From the NCBI GenBank assembly GCA_944332525.1, contig CALVKD010000001.1:113841-175425 (forward strand): a DNA stretch of 61,585 nucleotides. The letters are read 5' to 3'. The position numbers and the translations under genes were made by a program. This DNA comes from an uncultured Bacilli bacterium (GTDB lineage: Bacteria > Bacillota_I > Bacilli_A > RFN20 > CAG-449). Shown here in pieces: positions 28,806 to 37,731 of this stretch (position 1 is the stretch's first letter; each line of letters begins with the position of its first letter). The notes below the pieces were generated by a model. It was given only the letters and a program-made list of their open reading frames with translations, was not told where the DNA came from and ran no database searches.

Positions 28806-30188
28806 ATGTATGCAAAAAACATTTTATTAGATGCTTCTGATAAGAAGTTAAAAGAGATTTCTGCTTTTGCTGAAGATTACAAATCTTTTATTAGTACAGC
28901 AAAAACCGAAAGAGAATGCGTCAAAGAAGCTGAAATTCTTGCTTTAAAGCATGGTTTCAAAAATCTTGACGATGTAATTAAATTTCAACAAGGTTTAAAA
29001 CCAGGCGATAAAGTTTATCAAATTAACCGCCATAAAAATATTGTTCTTTATCACATCGGCAAGAAAGATCTTACTGATGGCATTAGAATCTTAGGAGCTC
29101 ATATCGACTCTCCTAGACTTGATATCAAGCAAAACCCACTTTATCAAAAAGATGATTTTGCTCTTCTTGATACCCATTACTATGGTGGAGTCAAAAAATA
29201 TCAATGGGTTACCATTCCACTTGCTTTACATGGTGTATTTTGCAAGAAGGATGGTTCAACTGTTAGTTTCGCTATTGGTGAAAAAGAAGATGATCCAGTC
29301 TTCGGTATTTCTGATTTATTAATTCACTTAGCAGCTGATCAAATGAAGAAAACTGCAGCGACAGTTATCGAAGGAGAAAAGCTCGATGTCACGCTCGGAT
29401 CAACACCTTTAAAAGGCGAAAGTGAAAACGCTGTTAAAGCAAACATTTTAAAGCTTCTTAAAGATGCTTATCAAGTTGAAGAAGAAGATTTCCTTTCAGC
29501 AGAAATTGAAGTAGTTCCTGCTGGTAAAGCTAGAGACTATGGTCTAGATAGAAGTATGATTGCTGGATATGGACATGATGACCGCGTCTGCGCATATACT
29601 TCATTAAGAGCTATTCTTGATGAAAAAGAAATTCCTGAAGAAACAACCTGCTGCATTCTTGTTGATAAAGAAGAAATCGGATCAGTCGGGGCAACCGGAG
29701 CTCAATCTAAATTCTTTGAAGATTCCATTGCCGAATTACTCACAATTACCGATCATCCTTCCTATGTTGATTTAAAGAGAACATTAACTAATTCTAAGAT
29801 GTTATCAAGCGATGTCTCAGCTGGATTTGATCCATTATTCCCAGAAGTCAATGAACCAAAGAACTCTGCTTACTTCAATCATGGTATCGTATTTAACAAA
29901 TACACCGGTTCCCGTGGAAAATCTGGTTCAAACGATGCTTCAGGTGAATACTTTGCTTATATTAGAAAAGTAATGGATGAAAACAATATCTATTTCCAAA
30001 CCGCCGAACTCGGAAAAGTTGATCAAGGCGGCGGAGGAACTATTGCTTATATCTTAGGCAATTACAATATGAATGTTGTTGATGCCGGAATTGCTGTCTT
30101 CAACATGCACGCGCCTATGGAAATTGTTTCAAAAGCTGATGTATATGAAACATATTTAGCTTATAAGGCCTTCTTATCAAGTAAGTAA
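28806..30188 (+). CDS. M18 family zinc aminopeptidase
   Basis: Cytosolic di-zinc aminopeptidase that removes acidic or neutral N-terminal residues. 460 residues, usual length. Zinc and catalytic motifs: GAHIDSPRLDIKQNPLY near residue 98, GHDDRVCAYTSL near 256, DKEEIGSVGATGA near 286, SSDVSAGFDP, and a late histidine in FNMHAPMEIVSKAD. AGAGGTG precedes the ATG and a strong terminator follows, so it is a single-gene unit. Confidence 0.95.
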   Translation: MYAKNILLDASDKKLKEISAFAEDYKSFISTAKTERECVKEAEILALKHGFKNLDDVIKFQQGLKPGDKVYQINRHKNIVLYHIGKKDLTDGIRILGAHIDSPRLDIKQNPLYQKDDFALLDTHYYGGVKKYQWVTIPLALHGVFCKKDGSTVSFAIGEKEDDPVFGISDLLIHLAADQMKKTAATVIEGEKLDVTLGSTPLKGESENAVKANILKLLKDAYQVEEEDFLSAEIEVVPAGKARDYGLDRSMIAGYGHDDRVCAYTSLRAILDEKEIPEETTCCILVDKEEIGSVGATGAQSKFFEDSIAELLTITDHPSYVDLKRTLTNSKMLSSDVSAGFDPLFPEVNEPKNSAYFNHGIVFNKYTGSRGKSGSNDASGEYFAYIRKVMDENNIYFQTAELGKVDQGGGGTIAYILGNYNMNVVDAGIAVFNMHAPMEIVSKADVYETYLAYKAFLSSK

Positions 30189-30197
30189 AATTTATTT

Positions 30198-30222
30198 AAT
30201 CCCGGATAATCCGGGATTTTTT
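30198..30222 (+). terminator. intrinsic terminator after the M18 gene
   Basis: AATCCCGGA/TCCGGGATT hairpin followed by T6. Confidence 0.9.
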
Positions 30223-30246
30223 ATACTCATTTTTCATGAAATTATT

Positions 30247-30252
30247 TATAAT
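30247..30252 (+). promoter_or_regulatory. -10 box directly before yaaA (leaderless candidate)
   Basis: TATAAT ends six bases before the yaaA ATG, so transcription would start at or next to the A of the start codon. No Shine-Dalgarno sequence lies upstream. The -35 region (TACTCA at 30224-30229) is weak. Confidence 0.55.
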
Positions 30253-30258
30253 TAATCT

Positions 30259-30996
30259 ATGAATTTTATTATTTATATTTCTCCGGCAAAAAAGATGAAA
30301 GATTATGATTATTACCCTTATGACAATCATTTATTTTTCAATAGAGAAAAGATCTCGCTTGAAAAATATCTTTTAAGTTTAAATACTTCTGAGCTAAAAA
30401 TTATATATAAGGCATCCGATAAGATTGTTGATGAAAATTATCAATTACTGCATCAAGGTGTAAAGATTCTTTCACCGGCTATTTTTGCATATGATGGAAT
30501 TCAATTTCAAAGTTTATCACCAAATGCTTTAAGCCAAGATGAACTTAATTATTTGCAAAAGCATCTTTTTATTATCTCAGGATACTATGGACTGTTAAAA
30601 CCTTTAGATGGTGTCTCTCCGTATAGATTAGAAATGCAAAGCAAAATAAATTATCTTTCATATAAAAATCTTTATGATTTTTGGAGTAATAAACTTTTTA
30701 ATCTTCTTAAAACTGAAAGCCATATTTTTATAAATCTTGCCTCTGATGAATATAATAAAGCTATTTCGCTTCATAAAACTAGTGATGTTAACATTATTAA
30801 TATTCGATTTTACCAAAGAAAAAACGATAAGTTAGTCATGCAGTCGACAGAGATAAAGGCTTCTCGCGGAGATTTTTTACGATTTCTTGCAGAAAATAGA
30901 ATTGAAAATATTGAAGATATGCAAAAATACAATCGCCGAAACTATAAATATTCTAAAGAATTATCAGATACAAATAACCTTGTCTTTGTAAAATAA
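30259..30996 (+). CDS. yaaA: YaaA-family peroxide-stress protein
   Basis: YaaA proteins are DNA-binding and limit free iron during peroxide stress (known for E. coli). 245 residues, normal length. Family signatures: IYISPAKKM at the N-terminus, HQGVKILSPAIFAYDGIQFQ, GYYGLLKPLDGVSPYRLEM near 115, FINLASDEYNKAI and a late KASRGDFLRFLAENRI. It has no ribosome site but a TATAAT six bases before the ATG. Terminated by a bidirectional hairpin shared with uraA. Confidence 0.92.
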   Translation: MNFIIYISPAKKMKDYDYYPYDNHLFFNREKISLEKYLLSLNTSELKIIYKASDKIVDENYQLLHQGVKILSPAIFAYDGIQFQSLSPNALSQDELNYLQKHLFIISGYYGLLKPLDGVSPYRLEMQSKINYLSYKNLYDFWSNKLFNLLKTESHIFINLASDEYNKAISLHKTSDVNIINIRFYQRKNDKLVMQSTEIKASRGDFLRFLAENRIENIEDMQKYNRRNYKYSKELSDTNNLVFVK

Positions 30997-30997
30997 A

Positions 30998-31028
30998 AAG
31001 ATGCATCTAATTTAGATGCATCTTGTTC
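30998..31028. terminator. bidirectional terminator between yaaA and uraA
   Basis: AAGATGCATCT/AGATGCATCTT stem at 31000-31024, with T-rich sequence on the plus side and TTTTATTTT on the minus side. Confidence 0.8.
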
Positions 31029-31047
31029 TTTAATTATTTGTTTTTGA

Positions 31048-32496
31048 TTAGAGACGTTTCTTTTGTTCTTCAATCATTCTATCAATTTCTTCTTCAGAGA
31101 GATTATCTTCTTTCTTATCTCTTAAGATAGCATTAAGGATAATACCGAGAATCATTGATAATGCTGTCGAAGTGAATGTTGCAGTTGAATCGCCGAGAGT
31201 GAAGGAAATAGTTAATCCACCAATACCTACAACAAGAATGACAGAAGCGATAATTATATTGTTAGTGCGGTCGAAGTTAATTTTTTCATTGATTAACATC
31301 TTAACACCAGATGAAGCGATGAAGCCATAAAGAATTAAGCTAACACCACCAGTAATGCACTTAGGCATTGTTTCAAGAACAGCGGTTAACGGACCGACAA
31401 AGCCGAATAAAATTGTTAAGATACATGCTAAGAAGATAACGCCAACTGAAGCGATTCTAGTAACACCGACGACTGCGACATTTTCACCATAAGTTGTATT
31501 TGCAGCACCGCATAAGACACCAGAAACTGCTGTTGCAACACCATCACCGATTAAGGTTCTAGTGATACCTGGTTCGCCATTGAGTAAATCTCTTCCGATG
31601 ATATTACCGACGTTTTTGTGGTCACCGATATGTTCGCAAATTGTAACGAGTGATACTGGAGCAAAGATGATGAAGACTGATCCGAGCATCATTGGAGTAA
31701 ATTGAACTTCTTGATTGATAGCGTTAAGGAACATAAAGTCGACATTGATATATGATTTCCAGCTTGTCCAATCCAGAGAAGTTAATGGAGTAAGGTCAAC
31801 GATTTGAAGTGCTGAAACACCAGCTGCTCTACCGATTAAAGTAAGAATTAATGAGAGTACGTAAGCTGAACCCATACCGATAACAAACGGGATTAAAGAA
31901 ACCATTTTCTTACCGAAGTGAGAGCAGATAGCAGTGATAAACATTGCTACTAAACCCATTAATAATGACATATATTGTGAGCCACCAGCGACATCGACTG
32001 TATTCATATTAGCAACTGCTGATGTAGCTAAACCTAAGCCGATAACCATGATGACTGGTCCGATAACTACTGGAGGTAATAACTTATTAAGCCATTTTGT
32101 ACCGAACTTTTTAATTAATAATGCGACGACGACATAGATAATTCCTACAAGAATCATACCTAAGATGACTGCGAGGAAGTTTCTGTTCATATTACCAGGT
32201 GTGGTAATAAACTGTAAACCTTCTTGGCTGACGCCAATACCGAGTGCCGCTATCATTGCTGAAATATATGCAAATGATGATGCCAAGAAAACCGGGCTCT
32301 TACCTTTTGTTGCGATAATGTAAATGATAGTACCAACACCAGCACTGATCAAGGTAGGTCCGATAGCCAATCCGGTCTGCCATGCAACAGTGATACATGC
32401 GACAAGCATCGCAAAGATGTGTTGGAATGCGAATAAAATCCAGCTTCTAATCTTCTTAGGATTTTCATTCACGTCAAGAATTAATTTCTGTGCCAT
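31048..32496 (-). CDS. uraA: uracil permease (NCS2 family)
   Basis: Membrane symporter that imports uracil for pyrimidine salvage. 482 residues with about 14 hydrophobic segments. The signature NTTYGENVAVVGVTRIAS near residue 330 fits uracil permeases better than xanthine permeases, and QYMSLLMGLVAMF and VSLVTICEHIGDH are also typical. A charged tail ends it. AAAGGGAG lies before the ATG. The 150-base leader holds a small peptide gene and an intrinsic terminator, so expression is probably attenuated by a pyrimidine signal. Confidence 0.93.
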   Translation of the reverse strand: MAQKLILDVNENPKKIRSWILFAFQHIFAMLVACITVAWQTGLAIGPTLISAGVGTIIYIIATKGKSPVFLASSFAYISAMIAALGIGVSQEGLQFITTPGNMNRNFLAVILGMILVGIIYVVVALLIKKFGTKWLNKLLPPVVIGPVIMVIGLGLATSAVANMNTVDVAGGSQYMSLLMGLVAMFITAICSHFGKKMVSLIPFVIGMGSAYVLSLILTLIGRAAGVSALQIVDLTPLTSLDWTSWKSYINVDFMFLNAINQEVQFTPMMLGSVFIIFAPVSLVTICEHIGDHKNVGNIIGRDLLNGEPGITRTLIGDGVATAVSGVLCGAANTTYGENVAVVGVTRIASVGVIFLACILTILFGFVGPLTAVLETMPKCITGGVSLILYGFIASSGVKMLINEKINFDRTNNIIIASVILVVGIGGLTISFTLGDSTATFTSTALSMILGIILNAILRDKKEDNLSEEEIDRMIEEQKKRL

Positions 32497-32521
32497 GTTT
32501 TTTTCTCCCTTTCAAATTCTC

Positions 32522-32549
32522 AAAAAAAAACTTGTCCCTAAAGACAAGT
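32522..32549 (-). terminator. attenuator hairpin in the uraA leader
   Basis: ACTTGTC/GACAAGT stem with a six-base loop (32549-32530) followed by nine T. It lies between the leader peptide and uraA, so read-through is required for uraA expression. Confidence 0.85.
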
Positions 32550-32552
32550 ATT

Positions 32553-32624
32553 TCATGAGATAACAAATAATAAAAACTTTGAGCGTAAGATAAATTTGGC
32601 TGTGTTCGTCGCTAAATGCTTCAT
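32553..32624 (-). CDS. uraA leader peptide (23 residues)
   Basis: ATG 32624 preceded by GAGGGA with six bases between; 23 codons ending in TGA at 32555-32553. The peptide is basic, then hydrophobic (ends KFLLFVIS). Its codons for FLLFV form a U-rich tract at 32576-32560, and the stop codon is three bases before the attenuator hairpin. A ribosome finishing this peptide would cover the 5' arm of the hairpin. This is the arrangement of pyrimidine-sensing pyrBI and pyrE leaders in enterobacteria, where RNA polymerase pauses at U-runs when UTP is low. Function is inferred from layout. No PyrR-binding sequence is visible. Confidence 0.65.
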   Translation of the reverse strand: MKHLATNTAKFILRSKFLLFVIS

Positions 32625-32654
32625 AAATCTTCCCTCGAAATTTCTATCTTGCTT

Positions 32655-32682
32655 ATTATAGCATGCCAAAGTTTCTTGTAAA
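32655..32682 (-). promoter_or_regulatory. promoter of the uraA transcript
   Basis: TTTACA at 32682-32677 and TATAAT at 32660-32655 with a 16-base spacer. The start site is predicted near 32648, which gives a leader of about 150 bases. Confidence 0.75.
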
Positions 32683-32724
32683 GAAGATTTTTAATTTTTT
32701 TATTTATTATAGATTAGTATAAAT

Positions 32725-34359
32725 TTAGTAATTACCCGAATCTACTAAAGAATGGGTAGCGTAATTTAAATGGTCACCGCAACGCTCAAGATTAGCAATT
32801 AATGAAATAAAAACGCTATTACTCTTCGGTGAACACTTTCCTTCTTCAAGGCGTTTAATATGATCATTAATCAAAGTTCTCCGGAACTTATCAATTACTT
32901 CCTCACGTTTATCAACCTCTTCAATCAGTGAAGGATCACGATTTTCATAAATTGAACGATAACTAGAAAATTGTTTATTTAGCAAATCAGAAAATTCATC
33001 AAGTGATTGATAAACTTTTTCCGAGAATGCCAAATCTTCATTAACTTCCTTATCAGTGTATTTATAAATATTGTCGGCAATATCAGCAATTCTTGTGAAG
33101 TCTATTAATATATGGTGTAGTTTAGAAACAGAAGCCTCATCAGTAGAGGAAACGTCCTGTGATGATATCTTTATTAAGTAATTTAAAATTTCATCATTAA
33201 GTCGATAAATATATTCTAAACTCTTACGTTTATTCTGCGTATCATCACTATCGCGGTTTTTAAACGTTACAAGAGCATCAGTAATTTTATCCATCGCTAC
33301 AGACCCAAGTTTTAGTGTTTCTTTATACGCTTGATCAATAGCAATTGCCGGTGTATGAAGAAAGCGTTCATCAAGATATGTAACAATTTTTTCTTCTTTC
33401 TTATCAGGTATGATAATAGTTGATAGTTTAACGAAAAGATTAATGATTGGTAAGAAAAGCAATGTACATACTAAATTAAAGAATGTGTGGAACATCGCAA
33501 TTTGCGTCGTTGCCTGCGGGAATAACCTAACAAAGACATATTCATTAAAATTAGGTATACAAATAAGAATTATAAAGAAAATAATTGATCCAAAAACGTT
33601 GAACATCAAGTGAATAATTGATGCTCTTTTAGCATTATTATTCGCACCAATAGAACTTAATAACGCTGTTACACAAGTACCGATATTAGTTCCTAAAATA
33701 ACATAAAGAACCGAATTTCCGCCATTTCCAATCATGATTCCTGCAGCAGCCATTGAAATAATAATCGTGGTAACAGCAGAAGAAGATTGCAAAACAGCAG
33801 TTAAAGCTAAACCGATAAGCAAAAGCAAAAACGGATTAGAAATAGATGTCAAAGCATTCATAAACACAGCCGACTCTTTAAATTGGTTCATCGATCCCGA
33901 CATTAAATCCAGAGAAACGAATATCAATCCAAGTCCGGCTAAAGCTAAGCAAATTTGTTTGCTTTTTTCCTTTTTAGCTAGCATATTGCCAAATACGCCA
34001 ATAAATGCAAGCAAATAGAACCAAATTGAGATATTAAATGAATTCAAAGCAACGATTTGAGCAGTAATAGTCGTTCCAATATTTGCTCCCATAATTAAAG
34101 CTGTCGCTTGGAAAAGAGTCATGACACCAGCATTAACGAATCCAACAATCATAACCGTAGTTGCTGAAGAAGACTGAATCAACATTGTGACTAAACAGCC
34201 GATACCAACTCCAACAAAACGGTTTTTGCCAGTTTTATTAAATAATTTTTTTAAGCCTGTATTAGCTAATTTTTCTATGCTTTCTGAGAGAATTTTAAAG
34301 GCTATCAGTAAGGCACCTAACCCTCCTAATAACTGCAAGATAGCGGTAATATAGTCCAT
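32725..34359 (-). CDS. Na/Pi cotransporter with PhoU-like tail (NptA type)
   Basis: Sodium-dependent phosphate transporter of the PNaS family, 544 residues. Two inverted Na/Pi-cotransporter repeats carry the hallmark QSSSATTVMIVGFVNAG (near residue 62) and QSSSAVTTIIISMAAAG (near 190). From about 340 a cytosolic four-helix PhoU-like domain follows, with conserved E and D patches. AAGGAG precedes the ATG. A 31-base tandem repeat lies upstream. Confidence 0.92.
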   Translation of the reverse strand: MDYITAILQLLGGLGALLIAFKILSESIEKLANTGLKKLFNKTGKNRFVGVGIGCLVTMLIQSSSATTVMIVGFVNAGVMTLFQATALIMGANIGTTITAQIVALNSFNISIWFYLLAFIGVFGNMLAKKEKSKQICLALAGLGLIFVSLDLMSGSMNQFKESAVFMNALTSISNPFLLLLIGLALTAVLQSSSAVTTIIISMAAAGIMIGNGGNSVLYVILGTNIGTCVTALLSSIGANNNAKRASIIHLMFNVFGSIIFFIILICIPNFNEYVFVRLFPQATTQIAMFHTFFNLVCTLLFLPIINLFVKLSTIIIPDKKEEKIVTYLDERFLHTPAIAIDQAYKETLKLGSVAMDKITDALVTFKNRDSDDTQNKRKSLEYIYRLNDEILNYLIKISSQDVSSTDEASVSKLHHILIDFTRIADIADNIYKYTDKEVNEDLAFSEKVYQSLDEFSDLLNKQFSSYRSIYENRDPSLIEEVDKREEVIDKFRRTLINDHIKRLEEGKCSPKSNSVFISLIANLERCGDHLNYATHSLVDSGNY

Positions 34360-34400
34360 ATAAAACTCCTTATAGATGTTTTTACATGGATTATTTTACA

Positions 34401-34462
34401 TTTTTTTATGAATAAATCAAAGGCTAGAGTTTTTTTTTATGAATAAATCAAAGGCTAGAGTT
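34401..34462. repeat. 31-base tandem duplication
   Basis: Two identical 31-base copies, 34401-34431 and 34432-34462, each T7 followed by a unit containing AATCAAAGGCTAGAG. They fill the gap between the M6 protease gene and the Na/Pi gene. No hairpin forms within a unit. A recent slippage duplication is the simplest reading. Confidence 0.85.
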
Positions 34463-34465
34463 TTA

Positions 34466-36022
34466 TTAAGATATTTTATTTATGGTAATCTCTACTCCAT
34501 TTTCATCCATCGCACCAATTTCAATTGTGTATGGAATATCTGTTCCATCATTAAATGCGTCTTGATTCATAAAATAATTTCTTAAAGAAATTTCATTTTC
34601 AGCAGAAACGTAATCAAATGTAAGTATGTCACCAGTTTGGAATAATGTATCATCAGGATTAACAGAAGCTTGACCGCGCATACCTTTAGATAAAGTATTA
34701 TTTCCTCCGCGGTCAATTAAAGATAGATAACGAATTTGATTTTTTTGACCGATTGGTAAATATGAATATGAAGGAGTATTGCTAGCACCAATTGTAGTAA
34801 CTACCAATGGATCTGTCGAGAATGAATCAGTATAACCAGCATATCTAACATAAGACCCAGAAACTTCTAAATTAATTAATCTGGCATCAACATGATAAAC
34901 TCTCACGCCGCTTTGGCTATAGCATTGATATCCATCATAAGCATGCTGACTATCAACTTCATTTAATCCAGTAGGTGTATAATATTCTAAGAGAAGATAT
35001 TCATCAAAAATTGAATTTGAATAATTATCTTTTATCAATATACATTCAGGTGAGCTACTTGATGGCTTCAAAGTAATTTTAGCATCACCAGTTACGACAT
35101 ATGGTTCAGCCCATCCAAATGCAAGTTTAGAATAAATATTATGATCACCAACATTTGCACCTTGCATTTCTAATAATCCGGCACAGTCCCATGTATACGA
35201 ATAATCATAATAATCATCTAAACCCATTAAGTGTCCAGATTCATGGATTGGTGTATGAGCGTCAATATACTCACTGCGATATCCATCATTATAGCCATTG
35301 AGTAAGAAATCATAACTAATCCACATATAGTTATTAATTTTTAAACTGCTTGTTTGTTCATAGGAATAACATGAACACCAAGCCCAAAAGGCTTGACCGT
35401 CATACTTGTTAGAGTAAATGAAGATAATATTATCGATATAGCCATCGCCATCTACATCATAATCAGTAAGATTACTGACATCATTATTGCTAATATATTC
35501 ACTAATCAAGGTATCAGAAGAATTATCGCCCTGACGAGAAATATAGTTTATTGTCGAAGAAGATTTATAAACTTCGCCAACTTCTCCAGTAATATGTAAT
35601 TTTCCATAACTAGCTTTCTCAAAATAAGAACTTACTGACTCATACTTAGTCTCTTCCGCCGCCCCAAAGAAAGCTGTATCAATATTATCTAACATAGTTT
35701 GAGTGAATTCTGGGCCATCTGCTAACTGAACTGGAACAATATAAAATTTATTGGTTCCGATGGAAGAAGAAGTTTTCCAATTACCATAAATAGCTGTATC
35801 GACATTTTGACGTAATGTACCAGTAATGTTATCAGCCAAATAATAATTATCATATGAGTTCTCTGATGTTTGGCTATTTTCCGAAGTAACTTCTGAACTA
35901 ATAGATGATTGGGAACTTGAATTAGATGATATATTAGAAGAACTATTTGCTACGCTAGAAGTTCCTCCGCAAGCAGTTAATAATAAAATAGTTGCTATAA
36001 TTAATAATGATCCTTTTTTCAT
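34466..36022 (-). CDS. secreted M6-family metalloprotease lipoprotein
   Basis: Surface zinc protease. 518 residues. Lipoprotein signal with lipobox LTAC at residues 15-18 and a serine/asparagine-rich linker (about 20-60). The M6 (immune-inhibitor-A-like) catalytic site is HESGHLMGLDDYYD near residues 259-272, an HExxH motif. A calcium-site-like DVDGDGYIDN lies near 190. A beta-rich C-terminal part follows. AGGAGG precedes the ATG. Eight bases separate it from cls, so the two are probably cotranscribed. Substrate unknown. Confidence 0.88.
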   Translation of the reverse strand: MKKGSLLIIATILLLTACGGTSSVANSSSNISSNSSSQSSISSEVTSENSQTSENSYDNYYLADNITGTLRQNVDTAIYGNWKTSSSIGTNKFYIVPVQLADGPEFTQTMLDNIDTAFFGAAEETKYESVSSYFEKASYGKLHITGEVGEVYKSSSTINYISRQGDNSSDTLISEYISNNDVSNLTDYDVDGDGYIDNIIFIYSNKYDGQAFWAWCSCYSYEQTSSLKINNYMWISYDFLLNGYNDGYRSEYIDAHTPIHESGHLMGLDDYYDYSYTWDCAGLLEMQGANVGDHNIYSKLAFGWAEPYVVTGDAKITLKPSSSSPECILIKDNYSNSIFDEYLLLEYYTPTGLNEVDSQHAYDGYQCYSQSGVRVYHVDARLINLEVSGSYVRYAGYTDSFSTDPLVVTTIGASNTPSYSYLPIGQKNQIRYLSLIDRGGNNTLSKGMRGQASVNPDDTLFQTGDILTFDYVSAENEISLRNYFMNQDAFNDGTDIPYTIEIGAMDENGVEITINKIS

Positions 36023-36030
36023 AAAACCTC

Positions 36031-37566
36031 CTACATCATTGGAGCAATAATACTCAATATATCTTTTATTAGTCTATTAAACAAAGGTTGATGAGCTTTT
36101 TCAAGAGAAATCTGTTCACTCTCTGTTTTAACAATTGTTAAGAAGTCATTTCGCATATCAAGTATGCATTTTTCTTTATAAAGCCAGACTCCGCACTCAA
36201 AATGATGGACAAACGAACGATAGTCAAGATTGATTGTTCCAATCGCAGCAATATCATCATCAGCAACAACCATCTTTGCATGAACAAATCCCGGAGTATA
36301 TTCATATATTCCCACACCATTAGCGATTAAATCCTCATAATTAGACTTTGTAAGTATATTAATTAATTTTTTATCTGGAATATGCGGTAATAATATTTTA
36401 ACATCGACTCCACGTTTAACCGCATTTTTTAAAGCCGCTAAAAAATCATAGTCAACAATCAAATAAGGAGTAATTATATAAACGTATTTCTTGGCTTGAT
36501 TTATGATAGTAGAGTAAACGGTTTGACCGATATAATCATCATATGCTGGACGCGGACCATCACCGTATGGAGCAACAAAACCAGAACTTTCATATTTAGG
36601 ATGATTATAGAGAAGATAATCTGAAATTTTTAGTTTTTTTAAAGAATTAGGATTATATAGCTGAATAAACATCCAAATCAATGAATCGACGCATTGACCA
36701 CGCATAATAACCGCATTATCTTTCCATTTTCCATATGGATGCGTCACATTAATGTATTCGTCAGCGAGATTAATTCCGCCAATATATCCAACATCACCAT
36801 CAATTACACATATTTTACGGTGATCGCGATTATTATGAATAGGACTTACAAATGCCTTGAAAGGTGAAAATTTGCAGGCATTAATACCATCATTACGCAT
36901 TTTATAAAAGTAATCATTGCTAACTTTCCCAATAGACCCGACATCATCATACATAAAATGTACTTCGACACCTTCCTTAGCTTTTTGTTTAAGAATATCA
37001 TAAATGGTATTCCACATTTTTCCTTCTTCAATAATAAAATATTCCATTAAAATATATCTTTTGGCTTTCTTTAACTCTTCGACAAGCGATGCAAAAAAGT
37101 CTTCACCCATTGGTAAATATTTAACCGAGCAATTTTCATATGTAGGTAAATATGATGTTTGTTCAATATACATAGCTTGACCATATGCTTGAGGTGAAAT
37201 TTGATATAACTTGGTCATTGTTTCGCTTTCCTGCTGGCAAAACATTCTTAACTCAGCATGAACTTCGTCTAATTTTTTTCTATTTTTCTTTGATAATCCC
37301 ACATTTCCAAAAATTCCATAAACTGTTACGCCCACGATCGGCGCTAAACAGACAATAATCAAATATGGAAGTTTAAAAGACGCAGGTAAATTACGATTAA
37401 CGATAGCAAAAAAAGTAACGACTCCAAGTGCAATAACTAACAGATTAATCCAGGGAAATTCATACACCAGGTAGTAATTTATCACAACTAACAATGCTAC
37501 TTGTAAAATGATTGCTAATGCTACAATAGCAAAACGTGAAAAGAATAATTTAAAAAACTTTTTCAT
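36031..37566 (-). CDS. cls: cardiolipin synthase
   Basis: Membrane enzyme that joins two phosphatidylglycerols into cardiolipin. 511 residues. Two N-terminal membrane helices (about 10-60, with a third hydrophobic stretch to about 90), then two phospholipase-D domains with HKD-type motifs: HNNRDHRKICVIDGDVGYIGG near 245 and FVHAKMVVADDDIAAIGTIN near 425. GAGGT precedes the ATG. The 130-base leader contains a terminator-like hairpin, so expression may be attenuated. Confidence 0.94.
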   Translation of the reverse strand: MKKFFKLFFSRFAIVALAIILQVALLVVINYYLVYEFPWINLLVIALGVVTFFAIVNRNLPASFKLPYLIIVCLAPIVGVTVYGIFGNVGLSKKNRKKLDEVHAELRMFCQQESETMTKLYQISPQAYGQAMYIEQTSYLPTYENCSVKYLPMGEDFFASLVEELKKAKRYILMEYFIIEEGKMWNTIYDILKQKAKEGVEVHFMYDDVGSIGKVSNDYFYKMRNDGINACKFSPFKAFVSPIHNNRDHRKICVIDGDVGYIGGINLADEYINVTHPYGKWKDNAVIMRGQCVDSLIWMFIQLYNPNSLKKLKISDYLLYNHPKYESSGFVAPYGDGPRPAYDDYIGQTVYSTIINQAKKYVYIITPYLIVDYDFLAALKNAVKRGVDVKILLPHIPDKKLINILTKSNYEDLIANGVGIYEYTPGFVHAKMVVADDDIAAIGTINLDYRSFVHHFECGVWLYKEKCILDMRNDFLTIVKTESEQISLEKAHQPLFNRLIKDILSIIAPMM

Positions 37567-37621
37567 AGTACCTCTTTACTAATCATTATATAAAATTAGA
37601 TGAAAAAAAATAAATACAAAG

Positions 37622-37681
37622 AAAAAAAATCAAGGCAATTATACTCCTTGATATTTTTCTGCTAAGAAATAGCTACATCAA
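37622..37681 (-). promoter_or_regulatory. attenuator-like leader of cls
   Basis: A terminator-like hairpin ATCAAGG/CCTTGAT (37652-37629) followed by eight T lies between promoter and cls. Upstream, TTGATGT (37681-37675) can pair instead with ATATCAA (37654-37648), enclosing a small hairpin GCTA/TAGC (37673-37661). This pairing removes the 5' arm of the terminator, so the two states exclude each other. Signal unknown. Confidence 0.5.
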
Positions 37682-37702
37682 TATAACCCTTCACTTGCTT
37701 TT

Positions 37703-37731
37703 AGGATAATGTAAAAGCCTAGTATTGTCAA
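37703..37731 (-). promoter_or_regulatory. promoter of the cls leader transcript
   Basis: Consensus TTGACA at 37731-37726 and TATCCT at 37708-37703, 17 bases apart. Confidence 0.6.

Noticed and set aside
32497-32680. PyrR-binding or purine-riboswitch leader upstream of uraA
   Set aside because: No sequence resembling the PyrR anti-antiterminator loop or the purine aptamer core was found; the leader ORF with adjacent hairpin explains the region better.
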